From Phycisphaerae bacterium (GTDB lineage: Bacteria; Planctomycetota; Phycisphaerae; UBA1845; Fen-1342): DNA of 12,082 nucleotides. Shown here one piece after another: positions 1-6,375 of the stretch. The first letter of the stretch is position 1. Each line of letters starts with the position of its first letter. The DNA lies in assembly GCA_026984555.1 (NCBI GenBank), contig JALSRY010000409.1, forward strand, positions 1 through 12,082, given 5' to 3'. A program made the position numbers and the translations under genes. A model generated the notes under the pieces. That model did no database searches, was not told the DNA's origin, and worked only from the letters and a program-made list of their open reading frames with translations.

Positions 1-1129
1 CCACCGCCGCGCCCGCCAGCAGGTTTCCCACCCAGCCGCCGAGCCCGAACGTGAGCACCTGGTGCAGCGCCTGCGAGCTGGCGCGTACATCCGGCGGGGA
101 AACCTGGTCCACGTACATCTGCCCCAGTCCCATGACGAACGCGAAGCATAGCCCGTGCAGGCTCAGGGACGCGACGACCAGCGGCCACGGTCCCCCGGCC
201 GACCAGATTCCGAACCGTACCGCCCACGCCGCCACCCCGATCAGGAACGTCGCCTTCATGCCGATGCGCACTACGACGGCCGCCAGCAACAGGAACGCGA
301 CCACCTCCCCCACCTGGCCGAGCGACATCAGCGGAGCGACCGCCGCATCGGACGCCCCCAGCGACCGCAGGAATAGTCCGCCGAAGGGGTACGCGAACGG
401 GAGCCCCATCGCCAACAGGAAGCTCACGAGCATGAAGATCGCGTTCGAGCGTCCGGCGAGGATGCGCAAGGCGCCGGCGGCCGCCAGCCGGGGGCTGTCG
501 GGCCGGATATCGGGCGGCGTCGCGGGCAGCACGAGGCTGTATGCGGCCAGCAGCATCGAAAGCATCGCCCCGAGCCGCAAGGCGTCGGCGGTGCATGCCG
601 CCGCCGCTCCCGGCAGCCAGGCCGGACGCGAGAGCCACAGCCACAACGCACCGGCGACGACGATCCAGCTCGCCGTGCCCCACATGCGCACCGGACCGAA
701 CTCGCGCTCGCGGTCCGCCAGGTGCCGGAAAACAATCAGCGTGCTCAGCGAAAGCGTCGGCATGTAGACCAGCGAGTTGAGCAGCAACAGCCCCAGGATT
801 GGACCGAAATCCTTCGCCGACGCCGCCAGCCAGAGCGTGACCGCGCCCACGAGGTGGGCCAGCAGGAGTACGAGCTGCGCGGGCATGATGCGGTCCGCGA
901 GCTGCCCACCCAGCCACGGCGCCAGGATCGCCGCCAGCGCGAGCGTCGCGTAGATCATGCCGATCTGCCATCCGCTGAAATGCAGGTCCTGGAGGTGCAA
1001 CGGCAGGATCGGCACCCACGCCCCACGGATCGCATGCTCGAAAAAGAGCATGATCGACAGCACGACCACACGCCTCCGCGGCGTGCGGCGACGTACCGCG
1101 GAAACGCTGCCTGCCCGATTTGCGCCCAT
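1..1129 (-). CDS. MFS permease, nucleoside:H+ symporter-like (3' end cut by window edge)
   Basis: Inner-membrane transporter of the major facilitator superfamily, closest in feel to the nucleoside:H+ symporter (NupG/XapB) group. Translating the minus strand from the ATG at 1129 gives 376 residues without a stop before the window edge. An Arg-rich cytoplasmic N-terminus (about residues 1-20) is followed by successive hydrophobic helices. Residues around 40-75 read WVPILPLHLQDLHFSG then QIGMIYATLALAAILAPWLG, followed by GQLADR, which resembles the loop 2-3 signature of MFS proteins. Near the cut end is GQMYVDQVSPPDVRASSQAL, a stretch typical of nucleoside permease-like proteins, so only the last one or two helices are missing. 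A TGA lies in frame six codons upstream of the ATG, which fixes the start. It sits 24 bases after the small membrane protein at 1154..1345 and is probably co-transcribed with it. The family is well supported; the substrate is inferred and could be something other than nucleosides. Confidence 0.88.
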   Translation of the reverse strand, partial: MGANRAGSVSAVRRRTPRRRVVVLSIMLFFEHAIRGAWVPILPLHLQDLHFSGWQIGMIYATLALAAILAPWLGGQLADRIMPAQLVLLLAHLVGAVTLWLAASAKDFGPILGLLLLNSLVYMPTLSLSTLIVFRHLADREREFGPVRMWGTASWIVVAGALWLWLSRPAWLPGAAAACTADALRLGAMLSMLLAAYSLVLPATPPDIRPDSPRLAAAGALRILAGRSNAIFMLVSFLLAMGLPFAYPFGGLFLRSLGASDAAVAPLMSLGQVGEVVAFLLLAAVVVRIGMKATFLIGVAAWAVRFGIWSAGGPWPLVVASLSLHGLCFAFVMGLGQMYVDQVSPPDVRASSQALHQVLTFGLGGWVGNLLAGAAV

Positions 1130-1153
1130 CGCTGCCCCGGTCGCTCAACCTGT

Positions 1154-1345
1154 TCACGCGCGCGGCGGAGTCCGGGCCGGCCGCGCCTCCACGACCGGCG
1201 GCGCCGCGATCCCATCCGTGGGCGACGCGGGCGGCGGTGCCGGCTTTTCGTGCAGCAGCCACCAACCCACCGCGCCCCAGATCAACAGCGTTCCCGCCCC
1301 GCCGATGACGACAATCAGGATGTCCACGACCGTCGTGGTGTTCAT
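1154..1345 (-). CDS. Small single-pass membrane protein, unknown function
   Basis: A 63-residue protein starting at ATG 1345 (MNTTTVVDILIVV). One strongly hydrophobic segment spans about residues 7-30. It is followed by WWLLHEK and then a Pro/Ala-rich, probably disordered tail (about 34-63) that is likely cytoplasmic. No known family is recognised. The reading frame stays open for 53 codons further upstream, but that extension is Arg/Cys-rich, has no membrane character and covers the intergenic region and the start of the divergent gene, so the internal ATG is the better start. The ribosome-binding signal is weak (a GAGG about 8 bases upstream). It lies directly ahead of the MFS permease, with 24 bases between, so a shared transcript is likely. 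Whether it acts with the permease cannot be told from sequence. That it is a real gene is likely but not certain. Confidence 0.55.
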   Translation of the reverse strand: MNTTTVVDILIVVIGGAGTLLIWGAVGWWLLHEKPAPPPASPTDGIAAPPVVEARPARTPPRA

Positions 1346-1375
1346 GCTCTGGCCTCGCGTCGCAACTACGCCCAC

Positions 1376-1403
1376 TTTACCGCGGTCCCCCCGCCGATAG
1401 AAT
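1376..1403 (+). promoter_or_regulatory. Candidate sigma70-type promoter for the 1446 gene
   Basis: In the roughly 100-base divergent region, TTTACC (1376-1381, four of six matches to the -35 consensus) and TAGAAT (1398-1403, five of six matches to the -10 consensus) are separated by 16 bases. They end 42 bases before the ATG at 1446. The stretch is visibly more AT-rich than its surroundings. I found no equally good promoter facing the minus-strand pair. Match only; no experimental support. Confidence 0.35.
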
Positions 1404-1445
1404 TGGTCAGCACCCGAAAACCACCCCGCGCACACTGGGAACGCG

Positions 1446-1943
1446 ATGGAGACGCCCGTCACGATGCAACACGACCTCAACCGCCGGGCGCGGCTGCGCG
1501 TCATGCTGTTGCGCCGGCGGCGATTCTGGCGGAGTGTGCTCTATTTCTCGATCGGCACCGCGTTGATGGTCGTGCTTGTGCTGGCCAACCGCGATGCCCA
1601 GCAGTTTCGCGAGCTCACCCGCGAGGGGCAAGTCGTAGCCGAAGCGCTCCAGCGCGAGGCGGATACGCGCGGGACGCTGCCGCTGCTGCTGCCCACTTTG
1701 CCGCCGCCCCACGACAACATACACGAACGCTACGTATTCAACCTGTATTACGCCACGCAGATCCACTGGACCCAGCCCGTTGGCGTGTGCTGCTCGCGCT
1801 ACCCGTGGCATTTTTTCCTCCGGTCCGACGGACGCTCCGTGATCCTCTATGACGGCAAGCACTTTTCGTCCAAGCTGATGAACGAACGCGAGTTTCAGCA
1901 GACCGCCGAAAAACTCGGCTTTTCCCCCAGCCCGGGCACCTGA
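1446..1943 (+). CDS. Membrane-anchored hypothetical protein
   Basis: A 165-residue protein that I do not assign to a family. A very basic N-terminus (residues 1-27, rich in Arg, including LLRRRRFWR) precedes one transmembrane helix at about 29-47 (VLYFSIGTALMVVLVLA). By the positive-inside rule the remaining 118 residues should face the periplasm or outside. That domain begins with a charged, probably helical part (50-75), has a Pro/Leu-rich linker (77-89), then a compact part rich in aromatic residues with a Cys pair (VCCSRYPWHFF, about 114-124) and FLRSDGRSVILYDGK. Codon use and a sensible protein composition argue for a real gene, whereas the long antisense frame over it is a compositional shadow. 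A GGGA lies 5 bases before the chosen ATG; a second ATG at 1464 is possible. ribF follows closely on the same strand. Confidence 0.72.
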   Translation: METPVTMQHDLNRRARLRVMLLRRRRFWRSVLYFSIGTALMVVLVLANRDAQQFRELTREGQVVAEALQREADTRGTLPLLLPTLPPPHDNIHERYVFNLYYATQIHWTQPVGVCCSRYPWHFFLRSDGRSVILYDGKHFSSKLMNEREFQQTAEKLGFSPSPGT

Positions 1944-1985
1944 GCCCCGCGCGGTCCGATGGGTTCCCGAGAGAGTCACCACGCG

Positions 1986-2963
1986 ATGCAGGTGTGTGAA
2001 GGCCTGGCCAGCTTCGACCCGCCCGCCCGGGGCTGTGTGATTACGATCGGCAATTTCGACGGTGTACACCTGGGCCACCGGCTCCTGGTCGAGACCGCCC
2101 GCCAGCGAGCCGAGGGGTCTCATCTGCCCGTCGTCGTGGCCACCTTCGATCCCCACCCGCTCGCGATCGTCGCGCCGCAACACGCCCCGCCGCGCTTGAC
2201 CACGCTCGCCGAGCGGCTCGCGCTGCTCGAAAGGGTCGGCGCCGACGCGGCCGTCGTGCTGCGCAGTTGTCCCGCCCTGCTCGAACAGTCGGCTCGACAA
2301 TTCCTGGTGGAACTGGCCCGGGCCTGCCGCCCGCGGGTGATCGTCGAGGGGCCGACGTTCACGTTCGGTCGTGGCCGCGAGGGGACGGTCGAAACGCTGC
2401 GAGCCTACGCCGCCCGACTCGGTTACGACGTCGTGATCGTCGAGGAGCTTCACGCCGGCGACCAGGCCCACCGGCCGGCGATCAACAGCTCGGCGATTCG
2501 GGCTGCGCTGCGGGCCGGAAACGTGCGGCTGGCCAACGAGATGCTCGGCCGGCCCTACCGCATTTGCGGCACGGTTGTGCCGGGCGACCAGCGCGGGCGC
2601 ACGATCGGCTTTCCCACCGCGAACCTCGATCACATTCCCCACCTCCTCCCGCGCGAGGCGGTGTACGCCGCCGCCGCCCAGCTCGATGACGACGAGCTGC
2701 ACCTGTGCGCGGTGAACATCGGTCCGCAACCCACGTTCGCGCAGGACCGGCCCCGGGTGGAGGCCCATCTGCTGGGATGGTCGGGCGAGCTTTCGGGGCG
2801 GCGGGTGGGATTGCACTTGCTGGCGTGCCTGCGCGAACAGCGCCGCTTCGCCAGCGCCGACGACCTGGTCACGCAACTGCACGACGACGTCGCGCACGCC
2901 CGGCGTTTCGCGGCGGAGGTCGCAGCCTTGCGCGGCGGAGGGTCGATACCGCTCGAACACTGA
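1986..2963 (+). CDS. ribF: Bifunctional riboflavin kinase / FMN adenylyltransferase (FAD synthetase)
   Basis: Cytoplasmic enzyme making FMN from riboflavin and ATP, then FAD from FMN and ATP. In 325 residues, close to the usual 300-330, the N-terminal adenylyltransferase domain shows GNFDGVHLGH (22-31), TFDPHP (53-58), FGRGREG (127-133) and NSSAIR (167-172). The C-terminal flavokinase domain shows GDQRGRTIGFPTAN (200-213), VNIGPQPTF (243-251), EAHLL (259-263) and LREQRRF (282-288). The ATG at 1986 is preferred over an in-frame ATG at 1959, because MQVCEGLASFDPPARGCVIT lines up end to end with the N-terminus remembered for E. coli RibF and a GAGAG lies 11 bases upstream. It sits 42 bases after the hypothetical gene and 20 bases before the ybaK-like gene, suggesting one transcript. 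No FMN riboswitch is visible upstream. All expected motifs are present. Confidence 0.96.
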   Translation: MQVCEGLASFDPPARGCVITIGNFDGVHLGHRLLVETARQRAEGSHLPVVVATFDPHPLAIVAPQHAPPRLTTLAERLALLERVGADAAVVLRSCPALLEQSARQFLVELARACRPRVIVEGPTFTFGRGREGTVETLRAYAARLGYDVVIVEELHAGDQAHRPAINSSAIRAALRAGNVRLANEMLGRPYRICGTVVPGDQRGRTIGFPTANLDHIPHLLPREAVYAAAAQLDDDELHLCAVNIGPQPTFAQDRPRVEAHLLGWSGELSGRRVGLHLLACLREQRRFASADDLVTQLHDDVAHARRFAAEVAALRGGGSIPLEH

Positions 2964-2983
2964 ACGCTGCGAGGGGAGCAGTC

Positions 2984-3448
2984 ATGTCCGACACCAACGC
3001 TGTCAAATGGCTCCGCACGCAGGGGGTCGCGTTCGACGTGTTGGCATACGAGTTTACGAAGATCGGGGCCGAGGCCGCCGCCGCCGCGGTCGGCCGGCCG
3101 CTCGAAATGGTCTGCAAGACGCTGATCGTCAAGGCCAGCGGCAACGCGTTCTGGGTCGCGATCGTGCCGGGCGACCAGCGGTTCGATCCCAAGCGAACCG
3201 CGGCGGCCATCGGTGCCGCCCGCGTCGATCTCGCCGAACAGGCCGAGGCGGAGAAGGTCAGCGGCTACAAGGTGGGCGGCATCAGCCCTTTCGCCATGCG
3301 CCGCAAGCTGCCCGTGCTCATCGAGGAGTCGCTGCTCGTCCTCGATCGCGTCATCGTCAACGGGGGGCGGCGGGGCGTGCTGGTCGAAATGAACACCGAA
3401 GACCTCGTGCGCATCCTTGACGCCCGCCCGGCTGATATCTGCCACTGA
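2984..3448 (+). CDS. ybaK: YbaK/EbsC-type aminoacyl-tRNA deacylase
   Basis: Predicted trans-editing enzyme of the YbaK/ProX superfamily that hydrolyses mischarged tRNA (in E. coli YbaK, Cys-tRNA-Pro) in the cytoplasm. The 154 residues equal the family's usual length. Key features are CKTLIV with the conserved Lys at 45 (the catalytic-site Lys of the family), VPGDQRFDPK (61-70), SGYKVGGISPF (93-103) and the late GGRRGV (127-132). The GYxVGGISPxG-like stretch, here ending in PFA, points to YbaK rather than ProX or INS. The ATG at 2984 has the best Shine-Dalgarno in the window, GAGGGGAG at 2971-2978. A much longer frame opening at 2705 only overlaps ribF and is not needed. It follows ribF by 20 bases. 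The exact tRNA substrate cannot be fixed from sequence. Confidence 0.93.
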   Translation: MSDTNAVKWLRTQGVAFDVLAYEFTKIGAEAAAAAVGRPLEMVCKTLIVKASGNAFWVAIVPGDQRFDPKRTAAAIGAARVDLAEQAEAEKVSGYKVGGISPFAMRRKLPVLIEESLLVLDRVIVNGGRRGVLVEMNTEDLVRILDARPADICH

Positions 3449-3655
3449 GCGCGGGCCTTCGCTGTTTCGTGCTCCGCGCATCTCGCGGGACCGCCGATCT
3501 CGATACCGGTCCGCAGGGCCGCAATCGCGGCGTCGTTACGGATGCGAACGGGCCGGGTGTGCCATATAATCAACGGTTCGCCGCCCGCAGGTCGGTGCCG
3601 GTGCCGTCGTGTGCCGCGTGCTGGAGATCGTTGGCGGCGCAACGAGGAACCAGGC
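3449..3655 (+). other. Intergenic region between ybaK-like gene and tilS
   Basis: This is the longest gene-free stretch in the window, 207 bases. It holds an imperfect terminator-like inverted repeat (GGACCG at 3488-3493 and CGGTCC at 3507-3512, a 6-base-pair stem with a 13-base loop and no T run) and a perfect TATAAT at 3565-3570. No tRNA, riboswitch or small ORF with supporting features was seen. The tilS frame stays open upstream as far as an ATG at 3542, but that extension is Arg/Pro-rich and has no counterpart in the family. Confidence 0.5.
3542..3570 (+). promoter_or_regulatory. Candidate promoter for tilS (perfect -10 box)
   Basis: TATAAT at 3565-3570 matches the sigma70 -10 consensus exactly, which is rare by chance in such GC-rich DNA. 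The -35 position 17 bases upstream (ATGCGA, 3542-3547) matches only three of six positions, so the promoter would be weak or activator-dependent. It lies 85 bases before the preferred GTG start of tilS, giving a leader of roughly 75-80 bases. Confidence 0.35.
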
Positions 3656-5128
3656 GTGGAGTGGGATTCGTTTCTGCAACGACTGGGCCGCTGGCTGCGC
3701 GATCACGAACTCGGTGGGCCGCAGATGCGCTGGGTGGTCGGGGTCAGCGGGGGGCCGGATTCGATCGTCCTGTTGCACGCCTTGCGAGCCTTTTCCGAAC
3801 AACACGAGCTGGGCTGGCGGCTGCATGTCGCCCACCTGCACCACGGCTTGCGCGGCGCCGAGGCCGACGAGGACGCCCGTTTCGTCGAAGAAACCGCCCG
3901 CTGTTTGGCCCTGCCTTTTTTCGGCGAACACATCGACGTGCGTCAGATCGTCGCGACCCGCGGCGGCTCGACCGAAGAAGTCGCCCGGCGCCACCGCTAC
4001 GCTTTTCTCGAACGCGTCGCCCTCAAGACCGGGAGCGATTTCGTCGCGGTCGCTCACCACGCCGACGATGACGCCGAGACGATCCTGCATCGCATTTGCC
4101 GGGGCACGGGGATACGTGGCCTGGCGGGAATGCGACCGTTGCGACCGCTCCAGGCCGGCAGTCGGGTGACGCTCGTGCGGCCCCTGTTGAACGAACGCCG
4201 CGCCACGATTTATGAGATTTGCCGCGAGCGCGATTTCCAGACCCGCGCCGACAGCAGCAACGACGGCACGCAGTTCACACGCGGGCGCATCCGCAACGTG
4301 ATTCTGCCGATGATCCGCGAGCATCTCAACCCGAACGTGACCGAGGCATTGCTGCGCTTGGGCGAGCAGGCCCGTTGGCTGGAGACCTACCTGCGTGACG
4401 CGGCGGCCCGCACGTTCGAGTCGCTCGTGGTCAGCGACCAGCCCAACCGGATCGTGCTCAACGCGCCGGCACTGTTGAGCAAACAACGCATCATCCAGGC
4501 GGAGGTCGTACGCCGGGCCGTCTCGCTGTTGCCCGGCGGCGAACAGGATTTGAGCTTCACCCACGTCGATGCCGTGCTGCGGCTGGCCGCGAGCGAAACC
4601 AGCGGGAAAGAGCTGCACCTGCCCGGCGGTGTGCTGGTCCAGAAACTCTACGACCGGCTCGAATTCCGCCGGCGCGACGCGGGTGAACAGCCCCCCGGCG
4701 AGATTCCTCCGACGTTCGTGCACTGTCCCGGTGTGACCAGGCTTCCGCTGCTCGATGCGGAGCTGGTCGCCGAGATCCGCGACATCGACGCCGACAAGAT
4801 CGCCGAATTGCGCGCGGCCCCGCACCCGTTCGAGCAATGGATCGATTACGAGCGGCTCCGCCTGCCGCTGCTGGTTCGCGGGCGGCGCGAGGGAGACCGT
4901 TTCCAGCCGCTGGGCGTGTCCGGCACCAAGAGCCTGAGCGACTTTTTCATCGACGAGAAGATCGACCCGCCTTTGCGCGCCCGCACGGGCGTGCTGTGCG
5001 ACCAGGCCGGCGTCGTGTGGGTCATGCCGCTGCGCATCGACGAACGCGTCAAGCTCCGCCCCGGGAGTCGGCGGGCGCTGCGGCTGGTACTCAAGTCGAC
5101 ACTGGCGGGAACGGGCGTCGAACCGTGA
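3656..5128 (+). CDS. tilS: tRNA(Ile)-lysidine synthetase
   Basis: Essential cytoplasmic enzyme that uses ATP and lysine to convert C34 of the CAU-anticodon tRNA-Ile to lysidine, changing it from Met to Ile decoding. The 490 residues match the long, full-domain form. The N-terminal PP-loop ATPase carries SGGPDS (31-36), HLHHGLRG (60-67) and HHADDDAET (134-142), the last having Asp where Gln is usual. Then come GTGIRGLAGM (150-159), DSSND (199-203) and RGRIRN (209-214). The C-terminal substrate-binding domain includes RGRREGDRFQPLG (408-420) and GTKSLSDFFIDEKI (423-436). The GTG at 3656 is preferred to the ATG at 3542, because a GAGGA lies 7 bases upstream of it and it places the PP-loop at the usual distance from the N-terminus. 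The stop overlaps the start of the next gene (GTGA), indicating translational coupling. Confidence 0.96.
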   Translation: MEWDSFLQRLGRWLRDHELGGPQMRWVVGVSGGPDSIVLLHALRAFSEQHELGWRLHVAHLHHGLRGAEADEDARFVEETARCLALPFFGEHIDVRQIVATRGGSTEEVARRHRYAFLERVALKTGSDFVAVAHHADDDAETILHRICRGTGIRGLAGMRPLRPLQAGSRVTLVRPLLNERRATIYEICRERDFQTRADSSNDGTQFTRGRIRNVILPMIREHLNPNVTEALLRLGEQARWLETYLRDAAARTFESLVVSDQPNRIVLNAPALLSKQRIIQAEVVRRAVSLLPGGEQDLSFTHVDAVLRLAASETSGKELHLPGGVLVQKLYDRLEFRRRDAGEQPPGEIPPTFVHCPGVTRLPLLDAELVAEIRDIDADKIAELRAAPHPFEQWIDYERLRLPLLVRGRREGDRFQPLGVSGTKSLSDFFIDEKIDPPLRARTGVLCDQAGVVWVMPLRIDERVKLRPGSRRALRLVLKSTLAGTGVEP

Positions 5129-6375
5129 GGCGCGCGCAACCCCGGCTGCCTGCACTGATCTTCATCGGCGCGCTGCTGCTGCGCGCCGGGTGGGTTCTGT
5201 GGCGCTGGCACCACGCCGGCGCCGCAACCGAGTTCGACGACGAGAATCTGCACTGGCAACTCGCCCGTCACCTGGTTGTCGATGGCTCGCTCGTCAGCGA
5301 CGACGGCCGCTATGCCGCCCGGATGCCACTGTATCCGCTTTTTCTGGCGCTTTTTGCGGCGTGGCGCGAAACGGGGGTGCTGGCGGCCCGATTGGCGCAG
5401 GCGTTGCTCGGGGCCGCGACGGCGTGGATGGCCTGCCGACTGGCCCGCCGGGCGCTCGGTCGAAAGGCGGCGATCGTTGCCGGCGTGCTGGTGGCGATCG
5501 ACCCGTTCGGGATCTTCTTTTGCAATCTGTTGCTGACCGAGGTGTTGTTTTCGGCCATCGCGGTCGGACTGGTCGCCTGCGCCTGGCTGGTTCTGGCGGA
5601 ACCGGGCGCAGACGAGCAGTTTTCGGCGGTCGGCGTCGCACTGCTCGGGGCTGCGGCCGTGCTGACACGCCCTTCCTCGGCCGGATGGGTCGTTGCCCTG
5701 TGGCTCGTGCTTTGGCTTTTCGACCGTGACCGCCGGCGGGGAACACGCCGATGCGTGCTCTATGCCACCGTCATGGGCGCCGCTTTGCTCCCGTGGGGGC
5801 TGCGCAACCGCGCAATGATCGGCGCACCCGCGTGGCTCTCGACCAACGGGGGGGTGAGCCTGTTCGACGCGGTCGGTCCCCAGGCCGACGGCAGCAGCAA
5901 CCAGGACTTCCTGCGCTACATGCCCCATCTCGGCCGGCTCGATGAGGTCCAGACCGATCGCGTGCTGCGCCGACTCGCCCTCGACGAAGTGCGCCAAGAC
6001 CCGCGGCGAATCGTGCGATTGGCGTGGGTCAAGTTCCGCCGAACGTGGAGCCTTACCCCGCACGTCGCGGGCTACCGCTCGGGGATCGCCGCCTGGGCGG
6101 GAGCGGCGTATACGCTGGTGCTGTTGCTCGCGGCCGTTGCGGGGCTGGTGCGAACCCTCTCCCGCCGACACGCCGCGACCGCTCGCAGAACGGTCACGCT
6201 GCGGCTTCACGCGCTGCTCTGGCTGCCCGTCGTTTACTTCACGCTGGTGCACAGCCTGTTCGTCGGCTCCGTGCGCTACCGTGTCCCCCTGATGCCGTTG
6301 CTGGCGTTGGCGGCGGCGACCATCGTGGCCCGGGTCGGCAGCTTCCGTCCCGGCGATGCGGAAACCGATCAGTAG
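5125..6375 (+). CDS. GT-C / ArnT-like (GT39/PMT-type) membrane glycosyltransferase
   Basis: A 416-residue polytopic protein of the dolichyl-phosphate-mannose/ArnT-like glycosyltransferase superfamily, which move a sugar from a polyprenyl-phosphate donor to a lipid, protein or glycan on the outer face of the cytoplasmic membrane. The first helix is at about 8-26. It is followed by an acidic loop EFDDENLHWQLARHL (36-50), where the superfamily's catalytic acidic residues usually lie, and RMPLYPLFLALF (66-77). Later features are LLPWGLRNR (221-229) and STNGGVSLF (239-247), resembling the family's PW-xxRN and TNGG motifs, and VRYRVPLMPLLALAAA (383-398) near the end. I count about 8-10 hydrophobic segments. 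The start is a GTG sharing bases with the tilS stop; the first ATG is far inside. The donor and acceptor are unknown. Its 3' end overlaps the end of neuC on the other strand by 7 bases. Confidence 0.82.
   Translation: MRRAQPRLPALIFIGALLLRAGWVLWRWHHAGAATEFDDENLHWQLARHLVVDGSLVSDDGRYAARMPLYPLFLALFAAWRETGVLAARLAQALLGAATAWMACRLARRALGRKAAIVAGVLVAIDPFGIFFCNLLLTEVLFSAIAVGLVACAWLVLAEPGADEQFSAVGVALLGAAAVLTRPSSAGWVVALWLVLWLFDRDRRRGTRRCVLYATVMGAALLPWGLRNRAMIGAPAWLSTNGGVSLFDAVGPQADGSSNQDFLRYMPHLGRLDEVQTDRVLRRLALDEVRQDPRRIVRLAWVKFRRTWSLTPHVAGYRSGIAAWAGAAYTLVLLLAAVAGLVRTLSRRHAATARRTVTLRLHALLWLPVVYFTLVHSLFVGSVRYRVPLMPLLALAAATIVARVGSFRPGDAETDQ

Noticed and set aside
722..1852. 376-codon plus-strand frame opposite the MFS permease start
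   Set aside because: Extremely Arg-rich, no hydrophobic or domain pattern, and overlaps three better genes.
1959..1985. Upstream ATG of ribF
   Set aside because: Adds nine residues not seen in the family; the ATG at 1986 aligns with the E. coli RibF start and has a GAGAG upstream.
1407..2960. 517-codon open frame on the minus strand opposite the 1446 gene and ribF
   Set aside because: Translation is rich in Arg, Gln, His and Gly with no recognisable motif, and it covers two well-supported plus-strand genes. Long antisense frames are expected in DNA this GC-rich.
3488..3512. Inverted repeat GGACCG/CGGTCC after the ybaK-like gene
   Set aside because: Only a 6-base-pair stem with a 13-base loop and no T run, so not a credible intrinsic terminator.
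3542..3655. Upstream ATG extension of tilS
   Set aside because: The 38 added residues are Arg/Pro/Cys-rich and unlike TilS N-termini. The GTG at 3656 has a ribosome-binding site and the right distance to the PP-loop, and the -10 box would otherwise lie inside the coding sequence.
3536..5155. 539-codon minus-strand frame opposite tilS
   Set aside because: It mirrors tilS base for base; composition is typical of an antisense shadow and no domain is visible.
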